This document shows, piece by piece, positions 44,578-52,024 of a stretch of 64,000 nucleotides of DNA. The stretch is from contig NZ_JBNDNA010000001.1 in assembly GCF_049856175.1 (NCBI RefSeq), forward strand, positions 124,001 to 188,000, given 5' to 3'. Source of the DNA: JB111 sp049856175. Its GTDB lineage: Bacteria; Actinomycetota; Actinomycetes; Actinomycetales; Actinomycetaceae. Positions within the stretch are counted from its first letter, which is position 1. Every line of letters begins with the position of its first letter. Both the position numbers and the translations under genes were made by a program. The notes beneath the pieces were generated by a model. The model was not told where the DNA came from and searched no databases. It saw only the letters and a program-made list of their open reading frames with translations.

Positions 44578-45396
44578 TCAGGTGACACCGATGACCAGGG
44601 TGCTCTGTGCGGCTTCGATGACGTCGTTGGTGATGGTGTCGAGTTCGTTGATCTTCAGGACCCGCTGGATCTGGGGGAAGAGGCGTTCGAGGAGCCGGAA
44701 GTTGCCGCGGGTGATCCGTGCGATGGCTGCGATGGCTTGGGCGTCGGTGAAGTCGTCGGGGTCGAGGGTCTTGCCGAGGGATCGCCAGTGTCGCTCGAGG
44801 ACGAACAGCAGTTCGTCTTGTCCCAGGGGCCGGTACTGGTGGGCGAAGCCGACTCGGCTGTAGAACTGGGGGTAGTGGCTGAACTGCTTCTCCAGGCCGG
44901 GCATGCCGATCAGGATCAGGGCGATGCCGTCGCGGTCGTAGCGATCGCGCAGCAGTTCCAGCGCGGCGGGACGCAGTCGTTCGGCCTCGTCGACGATGAT
45001 CAGCTCCACGTAGTTCCTGCCGTGTCGCCATCCCCAGGCCTCGGGAGTGGCCGTGCCGGGAGGTACGAGGTGCTGCTCGATGCACATGTTGGTGCGGGTG
45101 ATGGCTTGGGTCAGCTCGTCCTTCAGGGTCCGCGGGGTGGTCAGCACGCTGGGGGTGTAGAGCACGGTGCGGCTCCGGTTCAAGGCGGCGTAGATCTTGG
45201 CGTCGTTGTCGGAGCGCGGCCCCCAGTAGGTCAGCAGGTCATGAGCCTTCTCGTAGTGTGCGTAGCGGCGTGCGGAGAGTGTCTTTCCTACGCCGGCTGA
45301 TCCGAAGCACAAACCGATGGTGTGCCCGCGGCGCACGGCGTCGGCGAACTCGGTGAAGCGGCGGTGCTCCTTGGTGACGATGAAGCGCTGGCTCAC
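44578..45396 (-). CDS. tniB: Transposition ATPase (TniB/MuB-like, AAA)
   Basis: DNA-binding ATPase that helps the transposase choose targets. Walker A GSAGVGKTLSAR (about residue 30-41), Walker B ELIIVDEAERL, and the sensor region LILIGMPGLEKQF. Length 272 residues, the size of p271 of Tn552. The GTG at 45396 overlaps the transposase stop (GTGA). The gene ends at the internal repeat of the left transposon end. Confidence 0.92.
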   Translation of the reverse strand: MSQRFIVTKEHRRFTEFADAVRRGHTIGLCFGSAGVGKTLSARRYAHYEKAHDLLTYWGPRSDNDAKIYAALNRSRTVLYTPSVLTTPRTLKDELTQAITRTNMCIEQHLVPPGTATPEAWGWRHGRNYVELIIVDEAERLRPAALELLRDRYDRDGIALILIGMPGLEKQFSHYPQFYSRVGFAHQYRPLGQDELLFVLERHWRSLGKTLDPDDFTDAQAIAAIARITRGNFRLLERLFPQIQRVLKINELDTITNDVIEAAQSTLVIGVT

Positions 45397-46790
45397 CTGA
45401 GGTCCTCCTTGTAGATCTTCAACGCCGACCTCGGCGCCGGAGCCGGTGCTTCGGTGATCCGTGGCGTCTCGGTAGGTGCGGCCACGAGGGCGATGCGTTC
45501 GTTGATGCCGGCTCGCAGCGCCCGGCGGCGGGCGTTGCGCGCGGCCTGGATCTCCTTGAGGCTGACCTTCTGGTCGTGGTGCTCTTGGTTGACGGCCTTG
45601 CAGACGAATTCGTCGTGATCGAAGACGCGGATCTCGGTGATGTCGCGGGGGTCGTAGCGGATCACGACCGAGCGTCCGACGTAGCCGGCCAGAGTTGGCG
45701 AGACGTAGCGCAGGCCCTGGAAGCGGATGCCATCGCGGCGCACGACGCGGGTCTTGGCGACGGTTAACAGCAGTCTGTCGAGGTCTTCCAGGCTCTCGGG
45801 CATTCGGGGCAGCCAGCCATCGGCGATCCACGCGCTGCGCGGGGAGGTTCCGAGCTCGCTGTGCGTGCGGTCGTTGTAGGTGGCCACGAACGCCTCCAGG
45901 GCGCTATCGAGGGCGGCCAGGGACAGTTTCGGTGTCGGCCAGGGGTGCCCTTCGGTGATGAGTCCGGGCAGGGTGGCGAGTAGCTCGGTGTTGATGGTGC
46001 CGAAGAACCGCTCGATCTTGCCCCGTCCCTGGGGTCGGGCGACGGTGGAGTGGATCAGTCGGATGTGGAGGTCGACGGCGGTGTGGGCGAGCTGGTCACT
46101 GGTGAAGTCGCTGCCGTGGTCGACGTAGAGCACGTCGGGCAGGCCGCACATCGGCCAGGCCGGGTCGGTCTTGTGCCAGATCGCTTGGCGCAGCGCCAGG
46201 GCGGTGTTCATCGCCGACGGTGCGCCCAGGAAGACTGTGTAGCCGCAGACCGCCCGCGAGCAGTCGTCGAGGATCGTTGTCAGCCATGGCCGTGCGGGCT
46301 TGCCGTCGGTGCCCACCACCAGGATGTCGAGCATGGTGTGATCGGATTGCCACATCGCGTTGGGCAGCTCTGCTTGCCGGCGTAGCACCAGCTCGTGCTT
46401 GTCGCGGTAGGACGCTGCGCCCTCCAGGGCGAGGGTGACCATGCCGGGATCCAGGGTCCGCACGATGTCCCACACCACCGAGTAGGAGGGGACCGGCCAC
46501 CTCCGGGCGGCGCAGATGCCCGTGACTTTGCGATGGATCGTGGCGATGGCCGGCCGCGGCTTGCTCAGTGCCAGGCCCTCGATCAGGTCGACGAGGTCGG
46601 GCGGAAGGCGGCGGGAGCCGGCGTCCGCCCGTGAGGCCGTCTCCAGTCCGGCGTAGCCGTCGGCGCGGTAGCGGGCGTGCCAGCGCTCCAGGGTCCGCAG
46701 CCCTACATCGGTCTCGCGAGCTAAGCGCGCGAGGGGCACCTGGTCCTCGACGTGGAGCCTGAGGATTCGCCACCGCGCTCGAGCGTCCAC
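45393..46790 (-). CDS. tniA: DDE transposase (TniA/Tn552 p480 type)
   Basis: Integrase-core transposase of 465 residues. An N-terminal helix-turn-helix (VPLARLARETDVGLRTLERW) is followed by the catalytic rve domain with D in WQSDHTMLDI, D in VLYVDHGSDF and E in QGRGKIERFFG, then a Mu-type C-terminal beta-barrel (GIRFQGLRYVSPTLAGYVG). All three catalytic residues are intact, so the enzyme looks active. The GTG at 46790 begins seven bases after the resolvase stop; the open frame upstream overlaps the resolvase and is not used. Confidence 0.93.
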   Translation of the reverse strand: MDARARWRILRLHVEDQVPLARLARETDVGLRTLERWHARYRADGYAGLETASRADAGSRRLPPDLVDLIEGLALSKPRPAIATIHRKVTGICAARRWPVPSYSVVWDIVRTLDPGMVTLALEGAASYRDKHELVLRRQAELPNAMWQSDHTMLDILVVGTDGKPARPWLTTILDDCSRAVCGYTVFLGAPSAMNTALALRQAIWHKTDPAWPMCGLPDVLYVDHGSDFTSDQLAHTAVDLHIRLIHSTVARPQGRGKIERFFGTINTELLATLPGLITEGHPWPTPKLSLAALDSALEAFVATYNDRTHSELGTSPRSAWIADGWLPRMPESLEDLDRLLLTVAKTRVVRRDGIRFQGLRYVSPTLAGYVGRSVVIRYDPRDITEIRVFDHDEFVCKAVNQEHHDQKVSLKEIQAARNARRRALRAGINERIALVAAPTETPRITEAPAPAPRSALKIYKEDLR

Positions 46791-46797
46791 GACGCAC

Positions 46798-47394
46798 CTA
46801 CTGCACGACGTTCTCGCGCCCGCGCTCGGCGCGCTGAAGGGCGCGGTAGACCGTGGAGCGGCCCACGCTGAACAGCTCGGCCAGCTCGCCCACGGTGTGC
46901 TCGTCGGCAGCATGTAGCTGGACGAGGTGAGCTTCTTGCCGGGGGGTGAGTTTCGGTGACTTCCCGCGCAGCCGGCCCTTGGCCTTGGCGACCTTCATCC
47001 CCTCGCGGGTGCGGGCACGGATGAGGTCGGCTTCGAACTCGGCGACCATCGCCAGCACGTTGAACAACAGTTTCCCCATCGGGTCGGTCGGGTCGTACAC
47101 CGATCCGGCGATGCTCAGCTTCACTTCCCGCGCCGCGAGGTCGTCGGCGATCTGGTGGGCATCACGGACTGAACGCGCCAGCCGATCGAGCTTGGTGACC
47201 ACGAACGTATCGCCGTCCCGACAGGCAGCCAGCGCCTGCCGCAGGCCCTCACGGTCGGCGTTGCGGCCCGTGAGCCCGTGATCGACGTAGATGCGCTTGG
47301 GATCGACGCCGAACGCCGCGAGTCCGTCACGCTGCGCGGTCAGGTCCTGCTCGTCGGTGGAGACTCGGGCATAGCCGACCTTCAAGGGGGACAT
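46798..47394 (-). CDS. tniR: Serine resolvase/invertase
   Basis: Small serine recombinase that resolves transposition cointegrates. It opens VGYARVSTDEQDLTAQRDGL with the nucleophile Ser in ARVST, has VTKLDRLARSVRDA and EFEADLIRARTREGM, and ends with a helix-turn-helix (TVGELAELFSVGRSTVYRAL). Length 198 residues, as for Tn3/Tn552 resolvases. The ATG at 47394 faces a repeat-containing non-coding region that is the likely res site. Confidence 0.94.
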   Translation of the reverse strand: MSPLKVGYARVSTDEQDLTAQRDGLAAFGVDPKRIYVDHGLTGRNADREGLRQALAACRDGDTFVVTKLDRLARSVRDAHQIADDLAAREVKLSIAGSVYDPTDPMGKLLFNVLAMVAEFEADLIRARTREGMKVAKAKGRLRGKSPKLTPRQEAHLVQLHAADEHTVGELAELFSVGRSTVYRALQRAERGRENVVQ

Positions 47395-47512
47395 GCTCCC
47401 CAGTGTGTCATATAGCCTCCCTTCACCGGACAGTTCACCGGACGGGTCTTACGGGACAACCCGCCAGGCGTGCCGCCGTTCCTCTCGATCAGTAGCGGTG
47501 GTGTCCGGTGAG
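47395..47512. other. Probable res site of the transposon
   Basis: Non-coding stretch beside the resolvase start. It contains CACCGGACA (47424-47432), CACCGGACG (47436-47444) and the inverted copy TGTCCGGTG (47502-47510), plus an AT-rich TCATATAG near 47408. Res sites have inverted 12-mer half-sites of this kind; the exact subsites are inferred. Confidence 0.45.
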
Positions 47513-47571
47513 GGTTCCCCATGCGGGCATGCGATCTGGGCTGACGCCTGTGACCGAGTATTCAGTTCGCG

Positions 47572-47580
47572 CTGTACAGT
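47572..47580 (+). promoter_or_regulatory. cmtR operator and leaderless -10
   Basis: CTGTACAG (47572-47579) is a perfect palindrome. It overlaps TACAGT, which ends seven bases before the cmtR ATG. No Shine-Dalgarno sequence is seen. A metal-responsive repressor bound here would block its own transcription. Confidence 0.5.
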
Positions 47581-47587
47581 TCAGTCC

Positions 47588-47947
47588 ATGCTGACTATTG
47601 CTTCGCGTCTCGACGTGATGAACCGCCTGGGTCGTGCACTGGCCGACCCCACTCGATCCCGGATCATCTTGACCCTGCTCGACCATCCCGCTTACCCGGC
47701 GGAACTGGCCCGAGATCTGGACCTGACACGCCCGAACGTGTCCAACCACCTGGCATGCCTGCGCGATTGCGGGATCGTCGCCTCCGAGCCCGAGGGTCGT
47801 CGGACACGATATGAGATCGCCGATTCGCACCTGGCGCAGGCGCTGACGGCACTGGTCGATGCCACCCTGGCAGTGGACGAAGACGCCCCGTGCATCGATC
47901 CCGCCTGCTCGCTTCCCGGATGCGACGCAGCTGGGGAGGGCGCATGA
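47588..47947 (+). CDS. cmtR: Cadmium/lead-responsive ArsR-SmtB repressor (CmtR type)
   Basis: Winged-helix metal sensor of 119 residues. The recognition helix region LTRPNVSNHLACLRDCGIVA carries the Cys-x3-Cys pair that defines CmtR, and the C-terminal tail CIDPACSLPGC supplies further thiols for Cd(II) or Pb(II). Starts at ATG 47588, probably leaderless. It overlaps cadD by ATGA, so sensor and transporter form one operon. It is transposon cargo. Confidence 0.9.
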   Translation: MLTIASRLDVMNRLGRALADPTRSRIILTLLDHPAYPAELARDLDLTRPNVSNHLACLRDCGIVASEPEGRRTRYEIADSHLAQALTALVDATLAVDEDAPCIDPACSLPGCDAAGEGA

Positions 47948-48546
47948 TCCTCACCTCGGTCTTGCAGGCGATGGGCCTGTTCGCAGCGACCAACATCGAC
48001 GACATCATCGTGCTCTCCCTCTTCTTCGCGCGAGGGGCAGGCCAGCGCGGCACTACCGCCCGCATTCTGGCCGGCCAGTACCTCGGATTCGCCGGCATCC
48101 TCGGTGCCGCGGTCCTGGTGACCATCGGCGCCGGAACATTCCTGCCCTCGGCAGCCATCCCGTACTTCGGTCTCATCCCTCTGGGCCTCGGCCTCTGGGC
48201 CGCATGGCAGGCCTGGCGCGGAGACGATGACGACGATGACGACGAGGCCAAGGTTGCCGGCAAGAAGGTCGGCGTGTGGACAGTCGCAGGCGTCACCCTT
48301 GCCAACGGCGGCGACAACATCGGCGTCTACACCCCTGTCTTCCTCAGCGTGGAACCTCTCGCAGTAGTCGCCTACTGCATCGTCTTCCTCGCGCTCGTCG
48401 CGGTCCTGGTGGCCCTGGCAAAGTTCGTCGCCACCCGCCCCCCGATCGCCGAAGTGCTCGAACGCTGGGAGCACATCCTCTTCCCCATCGTTCTCATCGG
48501 CCTCGGCATCGTGATCCTCGTCAGCGGCGGAGCCTTCGGACTCTGA
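47944..48546 (+). CDS. cadD: CadD family cadmium resistance transporter
   Basis: Membrane protein of 200 residues with about five helices. The opening ATNIDDIIVLSLFFARG and LANGGDNIGVYTPVF match the CadD/LysE-related family that gives cadmium resistance. An acidic loop with seven Asp in a row (near residues 92-99) could attract metal. Coupled to cmtR by ATGA. This is the last gene before the right transposon end. Confidence 0.9.
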   Translation: MILTSVLQAMGLFAATNIDDIIVLSLFFARGAGQRGTTARILAGQYLGFAGILGAAVLVTIGAGTFLPSAAIPYFGLIPLGLGLWAAWQAWRGDDDDDDDEAKVAGKKVGVWTVAGVTLANGGDNIGVYTPVFLSVEPLAVVAYCIVFLALVAVLVALAKFVATRPPIAEVLERWEHILFPIVLIGLGIVILVSGGAFGL

Positions 48547-48647
48547 CGTAGCGGCAGCGATCCAAACGGCCCCGACCGGGCGCACCCCTCTCGGTTCAGA
48601 CCGCGACACCTACCTGCAGCCAGTCCTGCGTGATCGCGGCAACAAGA

Positions 48648-48696
48648 CCGCCACGGAGCGCTGCAAAAACCCCGCCACCAAGCGAACGAAGCCACA
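48648..48696 (-). repeat. Right terminal inverted repeat
   Basis: Read on the minus strand from 48696 it begins TGTGGCTTCGT and carries TGGCGGGGT and TGGCGGT repeats 24 bases apart, matching the left end at 37 of 49 positions. GCCACGC follows at 48697-48703 as the second target-site copy. Confidence 0.85.
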
Positions 48697-48712
48697 GCCA
48701 CGCTCCGCCGCC

Positions 48713-49576
48713 CTACCCCCGCACGAGGTCCGGCGCGGGCGGGTCGAGCGTGAGCCCGGCGGAGCGGTAGGCGCCGATCCCGGCCGCGTTGTGCCCTTCC
48801 GTCTTCACCAGGACGCTCGAGGCGCCCATCCCGCGGAGGTGCGCCGCGGCGGCGAGCGTGATCGCGCGCCCGTACCCACGGCCGCGGTGGTCCCGGTGCG
48901 CGCCGAGCGGCTCGATGAGCCCGGGCCGGCCGGGCCCCGCCGACCACACGCTCGCCGCGGCGACCGCGGTGCCGGCGTCGTCGCGGACCAGCAGGCAGGC
49001 GGCGTCGGCGTAGGGCGGGGACGCGGCGAGCGTGCGCCACTGGTCGATCGTGAACCGCGAGGAGTCGAACGCGGCGTGCTGGAGCCCGACGCGCTCCGTC
49101 GCGGTGGCCGCGTCGACCACCTCGACCCGGACCCCGGGGTCCTCGACCGGTTCCGTGAGGTCACGGCGCAGCGCAGCCCAGGTCTCGCCCGCGCGCCAGC
49201 CAGAGCCGAGCAGCGCGTCCGACAGGGCCGTCCCGGCCGGTACCTCGACGGCGGCCGCGCCGTCGGCGAGGAGGCCTCGGGCGGGGTCGGCGACGTCGTC
49301 GGCGACGGCCCGTGCCAGGGCCCCGTCCGACGCGAGAGCGGGGTCGATCCCCATCCGCACGAGCCCGGGACCGTCGAGGAAGCCGACGGCGACCAGCCGA
49401 CCGTCGCGGTGCCACGTCCGCAGGGCGGTCGCGGCGGTCTCGGCGCCGAGGCGCCAGTGCCACGCGACGTCGCCGGGGTGCAGCTGGGTCGGCGCCCCGT
49501 CGAGCTGCCACGGTCGCAGGCTCCCGACGACGCCGGGCAGTTCTTCCACGGTCGGCGTGGACAGCGTGATCGTCAT
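48713..49576 (-). CDS. GNAT family acetyltransferase
   Basis: Protein of 287 residues. The C-terminal half is a GNAT domain (acetyl-CoA loop HRDHRGRGYGRAITLAA, then VLVKTEGHNAAGIGAYRSAG). The N-terminal 130 residues look like a second, degenerate GNAT domain. The ATG at 49576 (MTITLSTPTVEELP) is chosen; the longer upstream frame is spurious. The gene ends 17 bases from the right transposon end, so the insertion spared it. Substrate unknown. Confidence 0.85.
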   Translation of the reverse strand: MTITLSTPTVEELPGVVGSLRPWQLDGAPTQLHPGDVAWHWRLGAETAATALRTWHRDGRLVAVGFLDGPGLVRMGIDPALASDGALARAVADDVADPARGLLADGAAAVEVPAGTALSDALLGSGWRAGETWAALRRDLTEPVEDPGVRVEVVDAATATERVGLQHAAFDSSRFTIDQWRTLAASPPYADAACLLVRDDAGTAVAAASVWSAGPGRPGLIEPLGAHRDHRGRGYGRAITLAAAAHLRGMGASSVLVKTEGHNAAGIGAYRSAGLTLDPPAPDLVRG

Positions 49577-49652
49577 GTGGTGATCACAGCGCACGGCGAA
49601 TGGGTGGGTCGACCGGAAATCGGCGGAGCCGCTGTCGTTGCCGGCGCGGGGC

Positions 49653-49675
49653 GTCGGCACGTTGATCGGTGATCG
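49653..49675. repeat. Dispersed repeat, copy 2
   Basis: GTCGGCACG then TTGATCGGTGATCG, near-identical to 34258-34281. The GATCGGTG octamer continues as a short tandem run to 49683. Confidence 0.5.
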
Positions 49676-49721
49676 GTGATCGCAGCCGCGCCCCCGTGAC
49701 AGCAGATGCCGTCGTCGCGCC

Positions 49722-50006
49722 ATGGACGATCTGGCCGCGCTGGCGAGGTCCAGCGACGAGGCTGTCGCTCGAGCGCGGCGGGTACTCGTGGCAGGTGTCC
49801 GCCGGGCGGCCGCCCGGGGCATGTCGCAGCGCACTGTCGCGCGCGAGATCGGCCGGAGCCAGCCGGAGGTGTCGAGGCTGCTGCGGTTCCACTCCGGCAG
49901 CCCTCTCGGTCGCAGACTGCGTGCGGTCCGGGACGACGTGCGTCGGACGGTGGCGGCTGCCGGAGGAAGCAATGTTCGCGTGTTCGGCTCGGTCGCCATG
50001 GGGTGA
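49722..50006 (+). pseudogene. Truncated HTH-nucleotidyltransferase (MNT-like) remnant
   Basis: Frame of 94 codons with a helix-turn-helix (SQRTVAREIGRSQPEVSRLL) followed by the first strand of a nucleotidyltransferase domain (SNVRVFGSVAMG). In intact relatives the sequence continues GSVARGED and then the catalytic Asp pair; here a TGA follows at once and no continuation is found in the other frames before the next gene. It is best read as a 3'-truncated gene, though a short HTH protein may still be made. It lies beside a toxin-antitoxin pair. Confidence 0.65.
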
Positions 50007-50050
50007 TGACAGCGCAGGAGCCCGTGGCGGTCGATGGTTCGCCCTGGCGT

Positions 50051-50070
50051 GGTATCGCGGTTGATACCTT
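50051..50070 (+). promoter_or_regulatory. Operator and leaderless promoter of the RHH-Doc pair
   Basis: GGTATC (50051-50056) and GATACC (50063-50068) form a perfect 6-bp inverted repeat with a six-base centre. Its right arm overlaps TACCTT (50065-50070), which ends seven bases before the antitoxin ATG. Typical layout for antitoxin self-repression. Confidence 0.55.
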
Positions 50071-50077
50071 CGGAGCC

Positions 50078-50287
50078 ATGGCCATGGCCATGGCCTTGCG
50101 CCTCACCGATGCAGAGACCGACGCACTGCGCCGTCGTGCCGAGCTCGAGTCGCGTTCGATGCAGGACGTTGCACGGCAGGCCGTCCGTGAGTACGTGGAC
50201 AACCACAGTCGGGCGGAGCTGCTGGACCGGGTGCTGGACCACGAGCTGCCGAGGTACCGGGAGGCGCTGGATCGGCTCAGTCGGTGA
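50078..50287 (+). CDS. Ribbon-helix-helix antitoxin of a Doc toxin
   Basis: Antitoxin of 69 residues: MAMAMALRLTDAETDALRRR starts a ribbon-helix-helix, and the charged C-terminal helices (LLDRVLDHELPRYREALDRL) should cap the toxin. Three in-frame ATG codons (50078, 50084, 50090) lie in an ATGGCC run; the first is placed for leaderless translation. The GTG of the toxin overlaps its TGA. Not a Phd-fold antitoxin, unlike classical phd-doc. Confidence 0.8.
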   Translation: MAMAMALRLTDAETDALRRRAELESRSMQDVARQAVREYVDNHSRAELLDRVLDHELPRYREALDRLSR

Positions 50288-50661
50288 TCTATCTGAGTCC
50301 GGCTGATCTCCTGCACGTCGCCGAGAGGGCGATCGGCGCGGTGCCGGTGGTCCGCGACCACGGGCTCCTGGCTTCCGCGTCAGCCCGGCCGCAGGCGACG
50401 GCCTTCGGAGCCGACGCCTATCAGGAGCTCGAGGACAAGGTTGCCGCGCTCCTGCACTCACTGGCCTGCAACCATGCGCTGGTCGATGGCAACGAGCGCC
50501 TCGCGCTGGGTGCGACGATCGCCTTCCTCGGGGTCAACGGGCGGCGACTCACCCTCACCAACGATGAGGCGTACCACCAGGTGATGACGGTCGCCGAGGG
50601 TGCGCAGGAGGACATCGCGGGACTCGCGGCACGGATCCGGTCCGGTTCCCGTCCGTGGTGA
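50284..50661 (+). CDS. doc: Doc/Fic family death-on-curing toxin
   Basis: Toxin of 125 residues. The Fic-like active segment reads NHALVDGNERLALGATIAFL where Doc proteins usually have HxFxDxNKR; the His, Asp and Asn are kept but Lys is Glu. The start YLSPADLLHVAERAIG is a common actinobacterial Doc opening. Doc phosphorylates EF-Tu in the known system. The Lys to Glu change may alter nucleotide handling. Translated from GTG 50284 overlapping the antitoxin stop (GTGA). Confidence 0.85.
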   Translation: MIYLSPADLLHVAERAIGAVPVVRDHGLLASASARPQATAFGADAYQELEDKVAALLHSLACNHALVDGNERLALGATIAFLGVNGRRLTLTNDEAYHQVMTVAEGAQEDIAGLAARIRSGSRPW

Positions 50662-50713
50662 TCGACGGCTCCGCCTGATCCACTGCCCATGCGTGTGCGC
50701 GGGATCGAAACGG

Positions 50714-50770
50714 CGCCGAGGGCGCGGTATGTCGCCGAGGGCGCGGGTTCTCGCCGAGTGGGAGGCCGCT
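50714..50770. repeat. Tandem 19-bp units downstream of doc
   Basis: CGCCGAGGGCGCGGTATGT (50714-50732) and CGCCGAGGGCGCGGGTTCT (50733-50751) are followed by a partial third unit starting CGCCGAG. They lie in the 228-bp gap between converging doc and the sigma-factor gene. Confidence 0.65.
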
Positions 50771-50803
50771 GGGCGTCCGTTCGGTACGCTGACCGTGTCC
50801 TCG

Positions 50804-50870
50804 GCGTCGGCCGGCCGACGCAGGAGCACCCGCAGGTGTCTGTCGCTGCCGTCGACGTCACGTCGGCAGC
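50804..50870. terminator. Two palindromes between doc and the sigma-factor gene
   Basis: GCGTCGGCC directly joins GGCCGACGC (50804-50821, a perfect 18-bp palindrome). GCTGCCG (50845-50851) pairs with CGGCAGC (50864-50870). Both stand between converging genes and suit a two-way terminator. Confidence 0.45.
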
Positions 50871-50889
50871 CCACCGACGCCGGCCGACC

Positions 50890-52020
50890 TCAGGACCGAG
50901 GCCCGAGCCGCTCCGGCAGGCCCAGCTCGGCGAACCGGTCCGCGGCGTCCAGCCAGGTGGTGGCGCGCCGGACCCGGCCCGCGTCCGTCTCCAGACCGAG
51001 GACGGCGAACGGCACCCAGCCGGCGCCCTCGGGCCGGTACTGGCCGAACATCGTCGTGCCGTTCGCCGCGAACGGCACGAGCCGGTGCCCCTGACATCCT
51101 CCCGGCGTCGCGAACGCCTCGAGCACGTGCGCGCGCCCGTCGAGCCACCAGGAGAACGGGGGCATCGACGTACGCACGTCCTCGTGGAGGACCGCGCGCA
51201 TGAGGTCGACGTCGTGCGCCTCGAACGCCGCCTGGTAGCGGGCGAGCAGCGCCTCGTCGACGGGAGCGGCGTCCGCTCCGGCTCCCGACGGGAGACGTGC
51301 TGCGGCTCCCGGTGCGGCGCCCGCCCCAACTCCCGGTGCGTGGCCCGCCCCAGTTCCCGGTGCGTGGCCCGCCCCAGTTCCCGGTGCGGCGCCCGCCCCG
51401 TCGCCCGGGCCGGCGTCGGCGCCCGCCCCGTCGCCCGCCTCGGCCCCGGCGTCGGCCCGGAGCGCCTGCCGTGCCCGCCGGAGGGTGGAGTGCGTGGCGC
51501 TCGCCGAGAGCCCGAGCGCCTCCCCGGTCTCCGCCGCGCTCATCCGGTACACGTCCCGCAGCAGGAGGACGGCACGCTGCTGGGCGGAGAGTCGCTGCAG
51601 GGCGAGCACGAACGCCACCCGGAGGCTTTCCCGGCCCACAGCGCGCTCGGCGGGGTCCACGCTGCGCGAGTCGGCGATCGGGGTCACCCAGCGCTCGGGC
51701 TCCGGCTCGGCGAGCGGCGTCTCCGGCGAGCTCGGCCCGGTGAGGTCCATCGGCAGCGCGCGCCGCTGGACGCGGCGGTGCAGGTCGATGCACACGCGCG
51801 ACGCCGCGGCATAGGCCCAGCTGCGCAGCGAGCCCCGGGCCGGGTCGAAGCTGCCGGCGGACCGCCACAGCCGGACGAGGGTCTCCTGGACCGCGTCCTC
51901 CGCCTCGTGCGCGTCGCCCAGCATCCGGTAGCAGAGCCCCGTCAGCCCCTGGCGCAGTCCGTCCAGCTCCTCCGCGCTCACCGCGGGTGCGGGGTGCGCC
52001 TCGCTCGTCACCACGCCCAT
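50890..52020 (-). CDS. ECF sigma factor with C-terminal NTF2/SnoaL-like domain
   Basis: Extracytoplasmic-function sigma factor of 376 residues. Region 2 reads GLCYRMLGDAHEAEDAVQET and region 4 reads LSAQQRAVLLLRDVYRMSAA then ALGLSASATHSTLRRARQAL. A low-complexity Gly/Ala/Pro linker with GTGAGHAP repeats (about residues 195-250) joins a SnoaL/NTF2-like domain (LLARYQAAFEAHDVDLMRAV). This layout is known from SigG/SigJ-like groups that do without a classical anti-sigma factor. It lies four bases after the DinB-like gene, so the two are co-transcribed. Confidence 0.9.
   Translation of the reverse strand: MGVVTSEAHPAPAVSAEELDGLRQGLTGLCYRMLGDAHEAEDAVQETLVRLWRSAGSFDPARGSLRSWAYAAASRVCIDLHRRVQRRALPMDLTGPSSPETPLAEPEPERWVTPIADSRSVDPAERAVGRESLRVAFVLALQRLSAQQRAVLLLRDVYRMSAAETGEALGLSASATHSTLRRARQALRADAGAEAGDGAGADAGPGDGAGAAPGTGAGHAPGTGAGHAPGVGAGAAPGAAARLPSGAGADAAPVDEALLARYQAAFEAHDVDLMRAVLHEDVRTSMPPFSWWLDGRAHVLEAFATPGGCQGHRLVPFAANGTTMFGQYRPEGAGWVPFAVLGLETDAGRVRRATTWLDAADRFAELGLPERLGPRS
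51308..51403 (-). repeat. Four 24-bp units coding the sigma-factor linker
   Basis: CCCGGTGCGTGGCCCGCC plus CCAGTT and near variants are repeated four times in frame, coding the Gly/Ala/Pro/His linker between sigma region 4 and the SnoaL domain. Length variation would change linker length without frameshift. Confidence 0.85.
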
Positions 52021-52024
52021 GACG

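Larger units (their letters stand above)
44527..48696. mobile_element. Tn552-type transposon carrying cadmium resistance
   Basis: A 4,170-bp element bounded by 49-bp terminal inverted repeats that begin TGTG and match at 37 of 49 positions, flanked by a perfect 7-bp duplication GCCACGC. It holds, all on the minus strand, a serine resolvase, a DDE transposase of 465 residues and an ATPase of 272 residues, the same set and sizes as Tn552 (p480, p271, binR). The plus-strand cargo is a CmtR-like regulator and CadD. Base composition and codon use are less GC-biased than the flanks. Inserted between the MetE-like gene and a GNAT gene. Confidence 0.88.

Noticed and set aside
44578..48546. Tn7- or CRISPR-associated transposon
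   Set aside because: No tnsA/tnsD/tniQ or cas genes lie between the ends; the set transposase-ATPase-resolvase with 7-bp duplication fits Tn552.
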